NCBI RefSeq assembly: GCF_016808335.1
Contig: NC_053148.1
Location: forward strand, 749,001 to 813,000
From: Panicum virgatum
Lineage: Eukaryota; Streptophyta; Magnoliopsida; Poales; Poaceae
Direction: 5' to 3'
Length of the DNA: 64,000 nt
Positions 47,446-58,830 of this stretch are shown in pieces. The notes below the pieces were generated by a model. It was not told the origin of the DNA, made no database searches, and saw nothing but the letters and a program-made list of their open reading frames with translations. Every line of letters starts with the position of its first letter. Within the stretch, counting starts at the first letter, position 1. Position numbers and translations under genes: made by a program.

Positions 47446-50400
47446 ATGTGTGTAGGTACCAAAGGCATTGGAGGCTTGATTCAAATAAAATTCATATTCT
47501 TGATCTTATGATTGAATCAAGGAATTCAAATTTTCTTTGCATATATACAACCCAATGCCAAATCAAAACAATGAAGTCCAAGTGCTACAACATACAAGTT
47601 TCTTTTTCTAGTTGTGAGAAATTCATTGGAAATATTTGTTGGCTTGCTAACTTATTTGTGTTAAACCTTGCTTTTGGATGAACAATCTTTTTGCAAATTG
47701 AAAAATGAGTTAAAAGTCATTTACTTCTCAAATGTGGCTTGAAAACTAGTTCTTATGACATTTGGTTCTTTTGTGCACTCCTTGGTACAAAATTCTGAAT
47801 TTTTGAGGCTTTTATGGGCTATTTATGAGTTTTCTTGATTTTACTTGATTTATTTTTGATTTCTCATTCTTACTCACTCATATGAGTCTTTGGATGGTGT
47901 TCATGCTAGTTTTGAGATTTTTGGAATTTTATTTGAGCAATGATCCCAATTCAAAGTTGAAATTGTGAAATTTAGAAAAATTCTGGGCTGTCTGAAATTT
48001 GGTAGTGCGGACAGTCCGCGGGTAAGAGGCGGATGGTCCGCAGTTAATGAGACTTGTTTACCAGAGGCTCTGATCAGCAGAAAATTAAAGCGCGGACAGT
48101 CCGCCCATGGATCGCGGACGGTCCGCCAGATGCACCGGTAAGCTTCGGTTACACCGATGATATGCCCACTATGCAAGCGCGGACGGTCCGCCAAGTATAC
48201 CGCGGACGGTCCGCCTGAGACAAGTTGAATCTGCCCAGAAAAGTGACAAATATTGGATTAATCTTGAGTCACTTAAATTGAAAGGTCCTCAAGTTGATCA
48301 TCTTTACAAGTGGTTGAGGAACCTAGGTTTGGTTTTGAAATAATCTAGAAGCATGACGAGTATTGGGTACAAGGCCATTTGATTGTGAAGTATTTTTGGC
48401 ACACTTTTAGTACTCAAGTTGAGAATCAAGACCAACCTCAAGTAGAAAGAAAAAGGACTTAGAGCAGACTCCAAAATTACTCATCATAACAAGTCCATTG
48501 TCTGATCAATCAACTAAATTCATCTCAAATGAGTGTCAAGAATGGTTCTTGGATAGATCACTTCTCCCTAGAGAGGGACCAAGCCGCCCAACAATGGGAT
48601 TGACAAGCAAGGTGCTTGGAAGGCCAATATGGAAGTGGTGATCTAGAGTCATTGGAGATTCTTAGTTGAAAATATCAAATGAGTTGATCAAAAAAAAAAA
48701 AACAAGCAACACCCAAAGTAGAGAGATTCATGAAAATTCAAGTGATATTCAAATGGTATTCTCTCATGCAAGCAAGGATCAAAGAGATGAAGCAAGCCAA
48801 CCACAACAAGATAGTGCATTTGATGATAAGGGATATTTATTTCATATGGGTGAAGAATGGTTTTCATATTGACATTCATTGTCTTCACCAAGCTATTATA
48901 ATTGGACTTCATGATACTAGTTGGAGAGCTAAATTGGAATCTAATGACTATCCTCTACTCCAACATAGCAAGGTGAAATTGCTTGACATATGCATTCATA
49001 CTATGCTAAGGACATGATTAATGCATATAGTCATATATAGTGATCATTCATGAAAAATAAAATAAATTTAAATGTTTTATGATGCCACTATTGCTTCTAT
49101 GCTTGATATGATCTAGTGGTAACATATGACATGTTCATGAGCTAGTAAACCCAAGTAGTTGATCTAGAAAATGAGCTTTCAAGTGTTTAACTCAACATTG
49201 TCAAGATAACCCTTAGAATGAGGTGTGAAGAAGCTTGTCATTGGTTTAAACCGAGTTGAATTTTTTGGGCAAGTAGTCTAGATCAAGTCAAAAAGAAAGA
49301 AGCTCATAGAAACAATCTAGTTCAAGAATTGGTTATCAATGTCAAATTCCACAAGGTGATCCATCATAATTTTACAAATTATACTAGATTCAACAAAAGG
49401 TATATCATTGTATCTCTACAAGTGATATACATGGTCATACAAGTGGTACTCATTCAAGTAGATCTAGTACAACAATGGTGGTTCCACAAGTGATCCTCAA
49501 CTTTAAGTGATCAATTCAAATCAAGAAAGCTATCCTCATCAAGAAGAGCTCAAGATTCAAGTAGATTGACAAAACTCTTTGACATAGGGGGAGGAGCCCC
49601 ACTACAAAGTATCAAGGTCAAGGATCCTACTAGTATCCTACATGTGGCATTTCAAGGTGATCTTCATGCTTCCACATGTTGTTGTTACAAGTGGTGTCAA
49701 TTCCAATAAAATTGAAAGTGTCCATCAAAAATGAAGATTCAAGACTCAACCATCTACCCAAGTCCAACTCTTTGTATCAAACCACAAATGCTTCATATGA
49801 TTGCCTACAAGGGGTGTTCAAGTGGTAACCCTATAAGTACAAGAGGTACAACCTCAAGTGGTAGCCATTGATCTTCACATGGCCAATTTCATGTGGTTTC
49901 AGCCTTTTTATGGTCATTGATGACAAAGGGGGAGAGAAATGAACAAAGATATGAATTATCCTTGGATGACAAAGGGGAGATGAGATGAGAGTGCGATCAT
50001 GGACATGGATCAAGAGGATCAATATTCTTGGACAAGAGGAGCACACAAGTAGGGGGAGCAAGCTCATGAACTTGGTTGCTTGCATTTGATATGTGCATAT
50101 TCATGTGCTTGCTTGCATTTGCATAAGTTTTAAAATTTATATATGCATTGCTTGTGTGTGATGTATGCTAGTCATAGAACTTAATTGATGATTTGATAAC
50201 TAGCATGCATAGATTGTAGCTAGACATTTTTTTTACAAATGGATCAAGAGCCTTGCTAATATTGTTGATCTCATGAGGCATCTTGAGTTTTTGATGAATG
50301 TCTAGTTACTCATTGATGCTAAGGAATGAACTTCAAGGATGCAACTCAAGTTGGTATCACGCTTCAAAGGTTTATCCTATATACCTTAGCATCACTTAGT

Positions 50401-50667
50401 AGTGATAACAATCCCACAAATTTCATATTTATGCATGTGTGTGAGTTTAAAACCAAATCTCTTGAGCACACATGTAGGGGGAGTTATCACTACCAAGTCG
50501 GATTTTTATGGTGCTTATCCAATCTTTACAAGTGGTCTTAATGGTGGATAAGAAACATAAAATCCAAACCAAGTTAGCTATTTACACATGTGTGAAGTGC
50601 TAGCTTGGAATATGCTTAATTTCCATATCTTTGTAGAGTTGTCATCAATTACCAAAAAGGGGGAGAT
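47446..50667 (+). other. Non-coding internal region replacing pol
   Basis: About 3.2 kb with no long frame. Just after the gag stop, ATGTGTGTAGGT is followed by a short HWRLDS stretch (near 47466-47490) that matches the start of a Copia protease (HWxLDSG); homology then ends. Four to five GCGGAC-type palindromes lie at 48003-48216. The last kilobase holds repeated GGGGGAG tracts. Confidence 0.8.
49586..50667 (+). promoter_or_regulatory. Multiple PPT-like tracts before the 3' LTR
   Basis: GGGGGAG-type purine tracts occur near 49587, 49928, 49974 (GGGGAG), 50053, 50474 and finally at 50654-50666 (AAAAAGGGGGAGA), directly before the 3' LTR. Serial polypurine tracts are a described hallmark of Sireviruses; the last one should prime plus-strand DNA. 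Confidence 0.8.
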
Positions 50668-53413
50668 TGAAAGGCCCTTGTTTGGTTTTGGTAATTGAGT
50701 GACAACTTAGGTGGACTAATAAGTGTTTATGTTGAGATACACAGGAAATTAGTCCACACAAAGACACTAGTATGAGCAACATGTGCCATGGTGGAGAAAT
50801 GGCTAAGGGATTGATGCTATGCTCATATAGTGTGATCGAGGAGCTCATTGCATATGAGACATGACATGGAGTCATGTGACCAAAGTGGAGAAGATCAAGA
50901 CAATGCTTGGCTTGATGGACCGGTTGCAATGGAGAAGGGCAAGTCAAGGCTTTGAAGCGAGGGACCGCGAGGCGGTGAAGCTTGGGCAAGATTTGGCGCC
51001 GATGGACCGAGGCAACGGTGAAGAGCGAGCAAGGTCAAGATCGATGGACCAAAGAGGTCATGTGATGATATGGAGTGGATCATATCATTTAAGAACGATC
51101 AAGCCAAGTGTTGACTCATGAAGATGATCAAAAGGCTTGATGGAGTTTGGTGCTTGTGTGGCATCAATATTTGGAAAGATGAAATGGAATGCGCAAGGCA
51201 AAGGTATGACTTGTAGGGCATTTCATTTCACCGGTCAAAGGTTGTGTAGAGAAGTGCATGACCGGATTTAGGATAGATGGTCGTTCTATCAAGAGGGGCA
51301 AACTTGTTTGCATATCGGTCATCTAGTGCCACTTGAGCGATCTAACATTGCAATGTAGCTAGGATCGAGTGGCGTGGTGAGATCAAGTGAAAATCCTTTG
51401 AAAATGATTGTGAAATGCTAACACACATGCACATGGTGTTGTTCACGTGGTTGTGTTGGCACATTTGCAAAGGAGAAAGAGTTGGAGTTGTTGTTGATCA
51501 ACATTGGGAAGTAAGAAAGGTTTTTCGGTGTTCTCCGGAAATTAGGTGGCTCTTGGAGTGGAATACTGCTTTGATCCATTGTGTTTTGGATCAAGTATTC
51601 AGTTGGGTTGTGTAGCCCTCTGAATTAGCTTTCCATAGAGTCCAAGATCACCTAATTTGGACATCGGAGCTAAGAGTTATGGCCGTTTTACCGAGGTACA
51701 TTTCTGCTGGAAATAGACCTGCGGACGGTCCGCCCTTGAGTGGCGGACGGTCCGCCGTTATCTCGGTTGAGCTCAAACAGAACCGTTTTTGGCTCTGTGG
51801 GTGGTCCAAAATGACCTGCGGACCGTCCGGTCCATGGGGGCGGACGGTCCGCCTTTAAAAGCTGAAACGGGCGCAGAAACTTGGTTGTTCTGTCTTGGGT
51901 GCCCAAAATGACCTGCGGACCGTCCGGTCCTTGGGGGCGGACGGTCCGCCTCCTACTGAAATTTCTGGGACAGAAACACTGCGGTTTCTGTGTGCGCTCA
52001 CGTTTTGAACTGCGGACAGTCCGCCCCTGGGGAGCGGACAGTCCGCCGGTAACTTCCAGATTTAGTCAGAGACGTTTGCAAATCGGTTGGTTCGAAGTTT
52101 TGAACCGCGGACAGTCCGCCCCAGGGGCGCGGACAGTCCGCCCGGGGCTCTAACGGTCGACTCTGACACATAATCATTGCAGTTCTAGCCGTTGGTTTTA
52201 AATGGCGGACGGTCCGGTTTTTGTGAGGCGGACAGTCCGCGAAAACTCAGTTTTCACGGGATTTGAGTGTAACGGCTAGTTTGGGGCCTCCCTCTATAAA
52301 TAGAGGGTGTGGCCGGCCATTTGAGTGGAGAGAGCACCTTGGGGACTTGGTGTCCATGTGTGAGAGTGCTTGAGAGCCCTCTACTCACTCTAACTTGATA
52401 GTAATCATCCGAACGAGTGAGAGAGCGATTCTAGTGCGATTGCTTTGAGAGATTGCATCGAGTGGCACTAGGTGATCGTGTTGCAAGCCGGTGTGCTTGT
52501 TACTCTTGGAGGTTGCCACCTCCTAGACGGCTTGGTGGCAAGAGACTCCGTTGAAGCCCGCAAGAAGTTTGTGCGGTGCTCCGGAGAAGAGTTTGTGAGG
52601 GGTATTGTGCTCACCCCGCGGGAGCCGCGAAGAGCAACTCTAGTTGAGCGAGACGTGAAGAGCAACAAGTGGTCCGGCCGGATCATGTGCTAGAGCTCGG
52701 TGTGAGCACTCCACGTGGGAGAGTGTGACTTGAGAGTCACCACTAGCAAGAGGATCGGCGGCAACCTTGGAGCTTGTCTCAACGGGGATTAGCTTGGTGG
52801 CAACCAAGTGAACCTCGGGATAAAAATCACCGTGTCAACTTTGTCTACTCTTCTCGGTGGTTTGCATTCTCCAAATCACAAGCATTGTATTTACATTCTT
52901 CTATATCTTGTGCTTGTGTAGTTGCTCTCTAGTGATTAGTTAGATTGTGTAGCTTGCTAATCATCATCTTGCTTGTGTAGCTAGAAGTAGAGATCCTAGT
53001 GTATCTAGTTAGCTTGTGTAGCTTTATTAGTTGCTCTTGCTTAGATTGTGTAACTAAGCAAGTTGAGCTCTTGGATTTGGATTGTGTATCCTTGTCCTTG
53101 AGCATCTAGTGAGCTTAGGTTGGCTTTGTGCTTTTGCTCATTAGAATTGTGTAGGAGCTCCCGCGGTTTGTGAAGTACTAGTGCTTAGGCTTGTGTGTCT
53201 TGGCATTAGATTTATTAAGAGAGCTCTTACTAGCTTGGCACTCCATTTGCTTTGTGTAGGATCCTTTTTGGAGGTGCCTTAGAGTTATAGTTAGAGGGGT
53301 GTAGTCTTGGCTAAGCGAATAGTTTCAATTCCGCATAAGTTTCAGTTAGCCGGCGCAATTAGTTTTAGAAAGGACTATTCACCCCCCCTCTAGTCCGCCA
53401 TCTCGACCCTACA
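50668..53413 (+). repeat. 3' LTR of the gag-only Sirevirus
   Basis: 2,746 bp, same length as the 5' LTR, with the palindromic array at 51714-52249. Followed by ACAGC (53414-53418). Confidence 0.95.
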
Positions 53414-56400
53414 ACAGCGGAAGATGAAACACGATGACTACAACACGTCGCAAAAGTATACCAAGCTAGCCCAAGCATGGTATCACTCGTCATAGTCATT
53501 GCCGGCCGAAGACGTATCCCATTCTACGGACCAGCCAGGAGGCAACGAGCAAGGATAGGTCAAGCTAGCGATCTGATCCTCAAAACTCATACCTGAAAAA
53601 GGGTTTCAACAGCAAGGCTGAGTATTCTAATACTCAGCAAGACTTAACCGTCAACGGGTATAAGTAGCCCACTTTAACTAGACTATGCAAGGTTTTGTGA
53701 GGCTCTGGTATTCCTTTTGCTGAAAAGCAATAAGAGTATGTCCTTACTTTCAAGTTTTAGCTTCAAGATTCTAGTTGATTAACCATTCTATGTAAGCAGC
53801 TACTATCCAATCATGGTGGAACTTCTAAGCAAACATCAAGATTAATAAGAATATTGTTGCTCTTATTACTCTGTGTGGCAGATCAATTAAGCAGTCTCAT
53901 TTCATCGTGAGAGGCGGACGATTCTGAATCGAAATTCAACCTTGCAAGGATAACCTAACACACACGTTTGGAACACCGTCGGGTCGTTACCAAACAACCG
54001 TTTGCCTTTCTTTCCGGCTCGTGGATAGGAACACTCTCCCCGACTACAGGGCTCCAAGGTCCACCCGTGCCCGGTCCACCCTTGTCCCTAGAAGTCGTAG
54101 TGTTGCGCAACATAAAATAAAACCTATCTCTAAGAGAGAGTGTCAGGTATATCCACTCCCCGGTCCAATCGGTTACTAGGCTTACCGCGTACCATATTTA
54201 CGGCATGTGGCTAGTACGTTCAAAAACTTAACCGGCACTACCACACACCGCGACCTTAGTAAGTTCATCAACACAGACGGGGTATCACATAAGGTCATGA
54301 TATCGAATACAACCCCGTCCGTCGTCCTTATATTGATAACAGAAAGTAAACAATCAATTCCTATAAAGCTGCGAGTGACAGGCAATCACTCGACTTTTAC
54401 CGGTCCTATAAGCTTAGCAATTATTCGAACTCAAGTCTAGTGTTCAGTACATAGGTTCCTAGGATCATGCATCTAGAGTTTCAACTCCTATGAACTGTAA
54501 ATGCACAAGTAAAATAATACAGTAAATGAAATTAATTTGAAGTATAGGTTGTGTCCGGGGCTTGCCTTCTCGGTAGTCGCTAACTATTTCAGCTCTAGGC
54601 TCTTCCGAACTTTGGTTCGGGGCTTCAGTTAGTTCCGCAGTGTTCACTTGAGCTTCGAGATCACCTCCGTCAGATTCCGGGATCAGCTCGTACGTCCTGT
54701 CCGATAAGGCAGTCGTGTCTATATGAAATGCAAGAACAACATTACAAACAAACATGGGCAATCGTTTATAGAGTAGTTAAATAACAAATTTAACTACACA
54801 AGGCATCATGATCAACAGCACAAAAGAAGTTAACTAACTTCATAAAATGAGTGGTGGTGATTTCCTATACGATTAAAACATGGTTTGTAAATAAATCAAC
54901 AACTCAGAGTACAAATAGTAATAAAATCTACCAAAATTACACTAAACAGAACATGAACAAATTAATCTACCCTACAAAAATCATATCAAGACATGTAACC
55001 ATTTAATCACAATAAATCATTTATGCAGGCAACACCTAGTACAAGCTCGAATTATACAGATCAAAATAGATCAAAACAGAATCTCAAAATTTAACAGGAG
55101 AACTACACAGGGATGATCTATCTACTGTGAATTTTTCATAATTTTATCTACACCGAAATAATTCTGAGAAAATAAATAAAACAGACAACAGATTAGCAAG
55201 ATTTATTTTTAGCCCCTGATATAGCCATGAACTAAGGCTCAAACTTCCTGGACAATCTAATATACTCTAGAAGAACACTCAGGAATATTTTCACGATTTA
55301 TTAAGAACAGAAACTATTTACCATGATTAAAGTCTACTAAACAAAGATTAAAATCAAATAAATAGCTACACAAGAGAACTGATCATGAAATTTTTATAGC
55401 AAAGCTAGTGTAACAAGAGTAAACTACCACAAAAATTTCATAGCTATACCAGCTTTCAAGCATCAGATAAGAAAAAGAGTAAATAACTAGTATTTATAAA
55501 CCTAGTAACACAAATCAAAATCTACAGCAAAAACTTGCAACTAAAGCCTAACATATTCTGGTTCTACTGCATAGAGCTCTTCAAGAGGATTCCAAAACAT
55601 CAAGATTTTCCATTTTACGAATTTTCTACGAATTGATCTAGAATTTCAAAGATCACAGCAAACTATTACAAACAAGTCCTTAGAGCACTATTCCTCGGAG
55701 CACGGCGGCGGGGTAGTTCCGGTGAGGTTTGGGCGAGGGGAAGTGGCCTGGGAGCTGCGCTAGGACGAGGCGGCGCTAATGGTGGGGGCTGTAGGGGTGG
55801 AGCGGGCCTGCAGTGGCGGCTCCGCGGCGGGGTGAGCTCGCCGGCGTTCCAGCGGGGGCGGCGGCGGTGTTCTGGGGTGTGGGAGCGAGGATAGAGCAAA
55901 GGGATGCACAAAATCGAGTCCTGGGATATGTGTAGTGCTCGGGCGCTCACTAAAAGAGGGCGGCGTGCTCTGCAGCGGCCGTTCCACGGCGGCGTCGCGG
56001 TGGCTGCCGTCGGGGTGGTTCTGGAAGCGGCGGGGCGCGTGGCAAGGGAAGAGGAGGGCCAGCGCGAGGCAACAGGAGGGGGAGGAGGTCGTCCGCGACG
56101 CGTGGGCGCCAGCGCACGGCGGAGTAATGGCCGGGAAAGCCGGGAAGGCGTCGGCGGGCGGCGCTGTCGGTGGCCGGCGACAAGAAGCAGAGCAGGGAGG
56201 GGAAGAAGGGGATAAGGGCGATTTTGCAATTTCCAAAAGTTCCAGGGACCTCTCTGTAAACAAGCAATAACTTTTAAACTAAAGCTCAAATGGAAAAGTG
56301 CCCAACATGAAAGTTGTTCAACTTTTCAAGATCTACAACTTTGATGTTGTGCAAAAATTTATTTGACCAAAGATTCAAGAGCTAAAATTAAAATCATTGA

Positions 56401-56704
56401 AGAGATTTTAAATTCTAGGAAATTTGTCTTTTTCAACGCAAAATCACTTCAAATGTAGACTTACAAGCAAAAATGACTACCATGCATTAAATGCACTGAA
56501 ATTTTGCACAAACACCCTCCATAAAAACTATAAACACAAATAACTATATAAAGGACCTTGCATAAAATCATAATTACACATATAACCTTTCATAATTACA
56601 AAAAGATCCTTTTTAAGCATTTTAAGCACAAGATGCATATCAACAAACACAATTACTGTGCAGACACCTATTTAAATTACTGAGCAAACACCCGGGGTGT
56701 TACA
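53414..56704 (-). repeat. 5' LTR of the gypsy element, distal part with a 241-bp deletion
   Basis: Continues the 5' LTR after the Sirevirus. It matches 29809-33340 except for scattered substitutions (near 53907, 54307, 56182 and 56526) and the absence of the bases equivalent to 32092-32332. The deletion edges share CTC. Confidence 0.92.
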
Positions 56705-56709
56705 GCCGC

Positions 56710-58011
56710 CGCCGCCGCCACCTGCAGATCCGAGCGCCTCCACCATGGACGACTTCGCTCATGGCACCCGCGCGCGCCCCGCGGAGCTCCCTTCCACTCC
56801 TTCGCCGGCGGGGCGCGGGGCCATGGCGGCGGCGCTCCGAGCTCGGCCTGCTCACTCCCCTCCCTCGTTCCGGCGCTACTCCGGCCGGCCTTGAGAGGAT
56901 CTGTGGCGGCGGAGCTCCGCCAGCCTCCTGCTTGAGCTCGGAGGCCATGGCGGCGGCGGCCATGGCGAGCCTCGAGCTCGGTCCGTGGAGGGAGGCGCAG
57001 ACCAGGGGCATGGCAGCAACTCCTCACGGCGGCCGCGAGAGGAAGGAGCACGGTGCGGCATGGCTCTGCAAGGAGGGGTATTTGGAGACCCGCGCGACCT
57101 CCCGGGCCGCGGCCATGGCGAGCCCGATGTGTTGGACCCGCCCGGGATGAGGACGTGGCGGCCTTTGAGCGGGATGCGCGGGGGCGCGCCAGGAAGGCGA
57201 GCGCGGCAGGGCCGGCGAGGATGGTGCCGTGGCGCGCCCAGGCGGATCCGAGCGGGGGCAGGAGGCGGTAGGTGCCGGCGAAGGGGTTGCAGACGGTGAG
57301 CGATTTGGGCGGGTGCGCGGGCGAGGTGGAGGTGGAGGTGGATGTGGAGGGGAGGAGGGGCGAGGTGGATGTGGAGGTCTCGAGCCAGAGGTAGAGGAGG
57401 GAGGTGGAGGAGGCGACGGGGGAGAAGGAGTGGTAGGGGAGGAAGTGGGCGAAGGGTAGGCGGAGCCAGTGGCGGCGCGCGGGATCGAAGGCGTGGAGGC
57501 ATCCGCCACCTTCGGGGCACGGGTGGCGGAGGAGGAGGAGGCGCAGGGTGGGGAGCAGCGCGAGGAACTGGGCGGAGAGGGTGTCGTGGAAGAGACGCGA
57601 GACGGGGCGGCAGACGACGGTGTCGCGCAGCTGGAGGCGGAGAAGGACGTTGTGGAGGGCGTCGGGCGGAAGGTGGTGGATCGGCGGCGGGGGCTGCGAG
57701 TCGGCGGCGGGGTCGGAGCCGGCGGCAGCCATGGCGGATGGGGGTGGGGTTTGGTGGTGGCCGGCCTGGTGGGGATTTTTTTGTTGGGGGACAAACAGAT
57801 GACTACTCGGGGGAGAAGAAGGTGGAGTGCGGGGATGGATCGGGGTGGCGGGGTTGAAGAAGTGGGGACTGGGCAAGGGTATTTGTGTCCTTTCACAACT
57901 TCATTTAATGTTCTCTAATCCCTTTAGCACCTCAAACCAAACAGGTTGGGACTTTTTGTTTTAGTCCAGAGACTAAAATTAGCTCATGGACTTTTAGGAA
58001 CCAAACAGGGG
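56710..58011. mobile_element. Right part of the gene-capturing TIR element
   Basis: Ends in ...CTTTTAGGAACCAAACAGGGG, the inverted counterpart of the left end at 29231 (CCCCTGTTTGGTT), with a nested TTTTAGTCC repeat shared by both ends. Between TIR and gypsy it carries a GC-rich chimera including an F-box gene fragment. Without the gypsy insertion the element would be about 1.6 kb. The flanking target duplication is not clear, and the superfamily (hAT-, PIF- or Mutator-like) is undecided. Confidence 0.62.
57175..57732 (-). pseudogene. Captured N-terminal fragment of an F-box protein gene
   Basis: From the ATG at 57732 about 186 codons read as an F-box protein. There is an Ala/Pro start, then the F-box LPPDALHNVLLRLQLRDTVV with CRPVSRLFHDTL. 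This is followed by HAFDPARRHWLRLPF and KSLTVCNPFAGTYRLLPPLG, as in plant F-box/kelch-type proteins. After about residue 186 similarity stops and unrelated GC-rich sequence continues to the gypsy LTR, so the C-terminal kelch-like half is missing. F-box proteins are the substrate receptors of SCF ubiquitin ligases; this fragment could supply only the Skp1-binding part and is likely inactive. Confidence 0.7.
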
Positions 58012-58420
58012 CTAAGCCAAACGATTTTGTAGACACGGTATGGTTACCTTATAATATCAAGACACGGTATTGACAATTCTCCAAGGTTCCTTTCCTTGGA
58101 CACCAAGAGTCCAGAACAAACACGGTATTGGTGTAGAGTTGGGGGAAATGAAATGAAAGAATAACAAATATACAGAGAAGTTGCTTCTCTCGTTTTTTTA
58201 ACTTACAAGTAAATGGACACCATGTCCTGGAAAAAGAGGCAGAGATTCAAGAGATGTCGAAAGCATTAGCAAATTATGTTGCTTTTTGAAACGAAGAGAC
58301 GGAATTAACAAGGCTCGGACTTTGACTTGATGTTGCATCCTAAAGAAAGCTCTGACCAAGTCCATCATGCATCTCATCTGAGAGCTGAAATTCATGAACC
58401 TCTCCGATAACAAAACATAA
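58012..58420. other. Intergenic DNA right of the nest
   Basis: AT-rich, with a repeated ACACGGTAT motif near 58035, 58063 and 58120. No gene recognised. Confidence 0.45.
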
Positions 58421-58568
58421 TCACTCTATTCGCTTGGTTTGTTAGCCAATCAGCCAGCAATGTCTTTCTCTCATATCAAATCAGCATCAGCCACTAGCCA
58501 GCCAGTAGTATTTTTCTCTTATAATAAATCAGCATCAGCCACCAACCACAGCCAATCGAACAGAGTGA
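58421..58568. mobile_element. Small MITE with CACTCTRTTCG ends
   Basis: TCACTCTATTCGCTTGG at the left is matched on the other strand by TCACTCTGTTCGATTGG at the right. The interior has repeated CAGCATCAGCCAC units. Length is 148 bp, with no clear target duplication. The sequence to about 58700 (CTAGGCGCT repeats) looks like a second, degenerate MITE. Confidence 0.6.
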
Positions 58569-58830
58569 ATACTGCACCATTTTCCTACTGTTAAGCACCC
58601 TGTTCCGCTAGACGCTAGTCGGATTCTAGGCGCTGACCCTCAGCCTAGCGCCTAATCGGGAGTAATCGCACCTAGGCGCTGCTAGGCGTTTTTCTAGGCA
58701 ATGAATAATACATGTATAAATACTTAAAAGAAAAAAAGATATGAGTGGTCATGAAAAGGGAGAAAAAAGAAGAAAAAAAAAGTCCATTTCAAGGCCCAAC
58801 TCTCCTTCAGATCTTCTCCCACATCCTTTC

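Larger units (their letters stand above)
42599..53413 (+). mobile_element. Non-autonomous gag-only Sirevirus-type Copia element
   Basis: A complete 10,815-bp element flanked by ACAGC (42594-42598, 53414-53418). Two 2,746-bp LTRs of equal length differ at four positions noticed by eye. It has a tRNA-iMet PBS, an intact gag with four zinc knuckles, a polypurine tract, and several PPT-like GGGGGAG tracts before the 3' LTR. No protease core, integrase, RT or RNase H is present. Sirevirus assignment rests on the PBS, the multiple PPT-like tracts, the palindromic LTR array and the gag C-terminal VWVP motif. It must have moved with enzymes from another element. Confidence 0.92.
29513..56704 (-). mobile_element. 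Tekay/Del-type Ty3/gypsy retrotransposon, nested host
   Basis: Both LTRs start TGTAACACCCC and end GCTGCCACA-like on the minus strand. GCCGC flanks the element at 29508-29512 and 56705-56709 (the right flank is a CCG run, so the duplication is less informative there). Order on the minus strand: 5' LTR (56704-42298, interrupted by a Sirevirus), PBS, leader, ORF0, gag-protease (interrupted by a solo LTR), pol with RT, RNase H, integrase and a chromodomain-like tail, PPT, 3' LTR. It is chromovirus-like. Several coding lesions make this copy non-autonomous. The two LTRs show about five substitutions over about 3.6 kb by eye. Confidence 0.93.
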
